Shown piece after piece: positions 7,372 through 8,411 of a stretch of 8,411 nt of DNA. The notes beneath the pieces were generated by a model. The model was not told the DNA's origin. It made no database searches and saw only the letters and a list, made by a program, of their open reading frames with translations. The stretch covers positions 8,664 through 17,074 of the forward strand of contig DHJK01000203.1 in NCBI GenBank assembly GCA_002404295.1, in the 5' to 3' direction. Each line of letters starts with the position of its first letter. The stretch's first letter is position 1. This DNA comes from Legionellales bacterium UBA4722 (GTDB lineage: Bacteria > Pseudomonadota > Gammaproteobacteria > DSM-16500). A program made the position numbers and the translations under genes.

Positions 7372-7400
7372 TTGATATTAATCTTCATGAACGACATAAT
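7372..7400 (+). promoter_or_regulatory. Probable sigma70-type promoter for the plus-strand histidine kinase gene
   Basis: TTGATA at 7372-7377 (5 of 6 to TTGACA), a spacer of exactly 17 bp, and CATAAT at 7395-7400 (5 of 6 to TATAAT). Transcription would begin near 7407 and give a leader of about 60 nt before the ATG at 7469. The spacer contains the 8-bp palindrome TTCATGAA (7384-7391), which could be an operator or chance in AT-rich DNA. The call rests on consensus match and position alone. Confidence 0.55.
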
Positions 7401-7468
7401 TGATCAAGACATAAGCGAATAAAGTCCCTCAGTATTATCGCACTCTGTGTCGTATAAGGATTTATTAT

Positions 7469-8411
7469 ATGGAAGTACAAGATCCATCTTATTCAGCAGA
7501 TAGCACCTCTTTTTTGGCCGCTATCGTTCTCTCTTCGCATGATGCAATTGAAGCTTTAACACTAGACGGGAATGTTATTGCTTGGAATAAGGGCAGTGAG
7601 GAGCTTTATGGTTATAATTCAAATGATATAGTAGGAAAATCTATACTCACAATATACCCAGAAGATCGTATGGCTGAATTTCCACCCATTATGGCTAAAC
7701 TTAAAAAAGGAGAATATGTAGAGCCTTTTATGACTCAACGAATACAAAAAAATGGCACTCTAATTAATGTCGCTGTGAGCGCTTCTCCAATAAAGAATAA
7801 CGAAGGTATCATTATTGGCGCTTCAGTTATCTCTCGTCCTGTAACATGGCACAAACAAGCGACAGAGCAACTTGAATCCAGCAATCAAGAATTAGATGCT
7901 TTTACGTATTCAGTTGCTCATGATCTTAGAGCGCCATTAAGAGCAATAGATGGGTTTTCAAAAATATTAAAAGAAGATTACCAAGATAAATTAGACGCGG
8001 AAGGTAAAAGATTAATTACAACTATCTGCAGCAACACTGAAAAAATGGGAAAATTAATTGAAGATTTGTTAGCCTTATCTCACACTGGTCGACACGAAAT
8101 TAAAAAAGAAAATGTCAATATGATGCAGCTTGTCGATTCAATATACAAAGAACTCATTGTGACAGAACCTGAAAGAGAAATCTCATTAGACTTAAAAAAA
8201 CTCCCTGATAATATAGCAGATCCCTCATTGATGCGCCAAGTCTGGGTAAATCTCATCTCAAATGCAATTAAATTTACGCAAACAAAACAAAAAGCTTTAA
8301 TTGAAATAGGTAGCAGTACTGATGAAAATAATATTAACCAATATTATATAAAAGATAATGGTATTGGGTTTGATATGAAATACTCAGATAAGTTGTTCGG
8401 TGTTTTCCAGC
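7469..8411 (+). CDS. PAS-domain sensor histidine kinase, phytochrome-like HisKA type (partial, C-terminus off window)
   Basis: There are 314 codons to the window edge. ATG at 7469 follows AAGGA (7456-7460) by 8 nt, and no ATG, GTG or TTG lies between it and an upstream in-frame TAA at 7412. No membrane helix is seen. PAS spans about 18-125, with ALTLDGNVIAWNKGSEELYGY early (29-49) and the PEDR turn at 64-67. HisKA follows with a canonical H-box, SVAHDLRAPLRAIDGFS (148-164), phospho-acceptor H151, of the type typical of phytochrome-like and related kinases. The ATPase domain has N265 in the N-box (NLISNAIKFT), G1 DNGIG at 296-300 and an F-box near 308-313 (KLFGVF). The G2 box and anything beyond, including a possible fused receiver, is outside the window. 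It reads divergently from the FIST operon and uses the ordinary HD H-box, unlike the operon kinase, so the two kinases are not recent duplicates. Whether they share a target is unknown. Confidence 0.93.
   Translation, partial: MEVQDPSYSADSTSFLAAIVLSSHDAIEALTLDGNVIAWNKGSEELYGYNSNDIVGKSILTIYPEDRMAEFPPIMAKLKKGEYVEPFMTQRIQKNGTLINVAVSASPIKNNEGIIIGASVISRPVTWHKQATEQLESSNQELDAFTYSVAHDLRAPLRAIDGFSKILKEDYQDKLDAEGKRLITTICSNTEKMGKLIEDLLALSHTGRHEIKKENVNMMQLVDSIYKELIVTEPEREISLDLKKLPDNIADPSLMRQVWVNLISNAIKFTQTKQKALIEIGSSTDENNINQYYIKDNGIGFDMKYSDKLFGVFQ

Larger units (their letters stand above)
7206..7468. other. Divergent intergenic region between the FIST operon and the PAS kinase
   Basis: This 263-bp gap is the only sizeable non-coding stretch. 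It must hold promoters for both directions. A convincing one is seen only for the plus strand. Toward the FIST gene, the best I find is a weak pair on the complement (TTACAA and CATAAA with a spacer of 19), not good enough to call. No RNA gene, terminator or small coding frame with a good ribosome site is visible. Confidence 0.6.

Noticed and set aside
7400..7428. TTGATC at 7400-7405 as the -35 of a second promoter for the plus-strand gene
   Set aside because: The bases 17 bp downstream (AGTCCC) bear no resemblance to a -10 box, and AATAAA at 7418 is too close.
1..8411. Mobile element, CRISPR array, tRNA or rRNA
   Set aside because: No transposase or integrase coding, terminal repeats, regularly spaced repeats or RNA-gene signatures were seen by eye; nearly all of the window is accounted for by six signalling genes.

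Overview
The window is an AT-rich stretch made almost entirely of signal-transduction genes. Five genes on the minus strand form one probable operon, and a sixth runs divergently on the plus strand and leaves the right edge. All six have Shine-Dalgarno-like sequences, most of them good, and the proteins match families common in Proteobacteria. Domain types, low GC and compact spacing suggest a gammaproteobacterium, perhaps of the Legionellales type. That placement is inference from style, because there is no rRNA or other marker gene here.

Layout of the minus-strand operon, read right to left: (1) 7205-6048, a cytoplasmic FIST-domain ligand sensor; (2) 6004-4553, a soluble PAS histidine kinase with an unusual HNIGN H-box; (3) 4569-2317, a response regulator with REC-PAS-GGDEF-EAL architecture, overlapping gene 2 by 17 bp; (4) 2259-1042, a secreted LivJ-type periplasmic binding protein with no transporter genes beside it; (5) 1020 to beyond position 1, a membrane-anchored sensor whose N-terminal helix is followed by at least 300 residues of mostly helical extracytoplasmic domain. 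Gaps between these genes are 43, -17, 57 and 21 bp.

The 263-bp divergent gap (7206-7468) holds a good sigma70-type promoter for the plus-strand gene (TTGATA, 17 bp, CATAAT), a repeated 10-mer ahead of the FIST gene, and small inverted repeats that could be operators. The plus-strand gene from 7469 is a PAS histidine kinase of the phytochrome-like HisKA type, cut off before its G2 box.

Working model (inference): the FIST protein senses a small ligand in the cytoplasm and passes the signal to the soluble kinase, which phosphorylates the REC-GGDEF-EAL protein and so sets c-di-GMP. The binding protein and the membrane sensor would be a second, periplasmic input, arranged like TorT/TorS or LuxP/LuxQ. 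FIST domains are predicted to bind amino acids and LivJ-type proteins often do, so the operon may read related ligands on both sides of the inner membrane.
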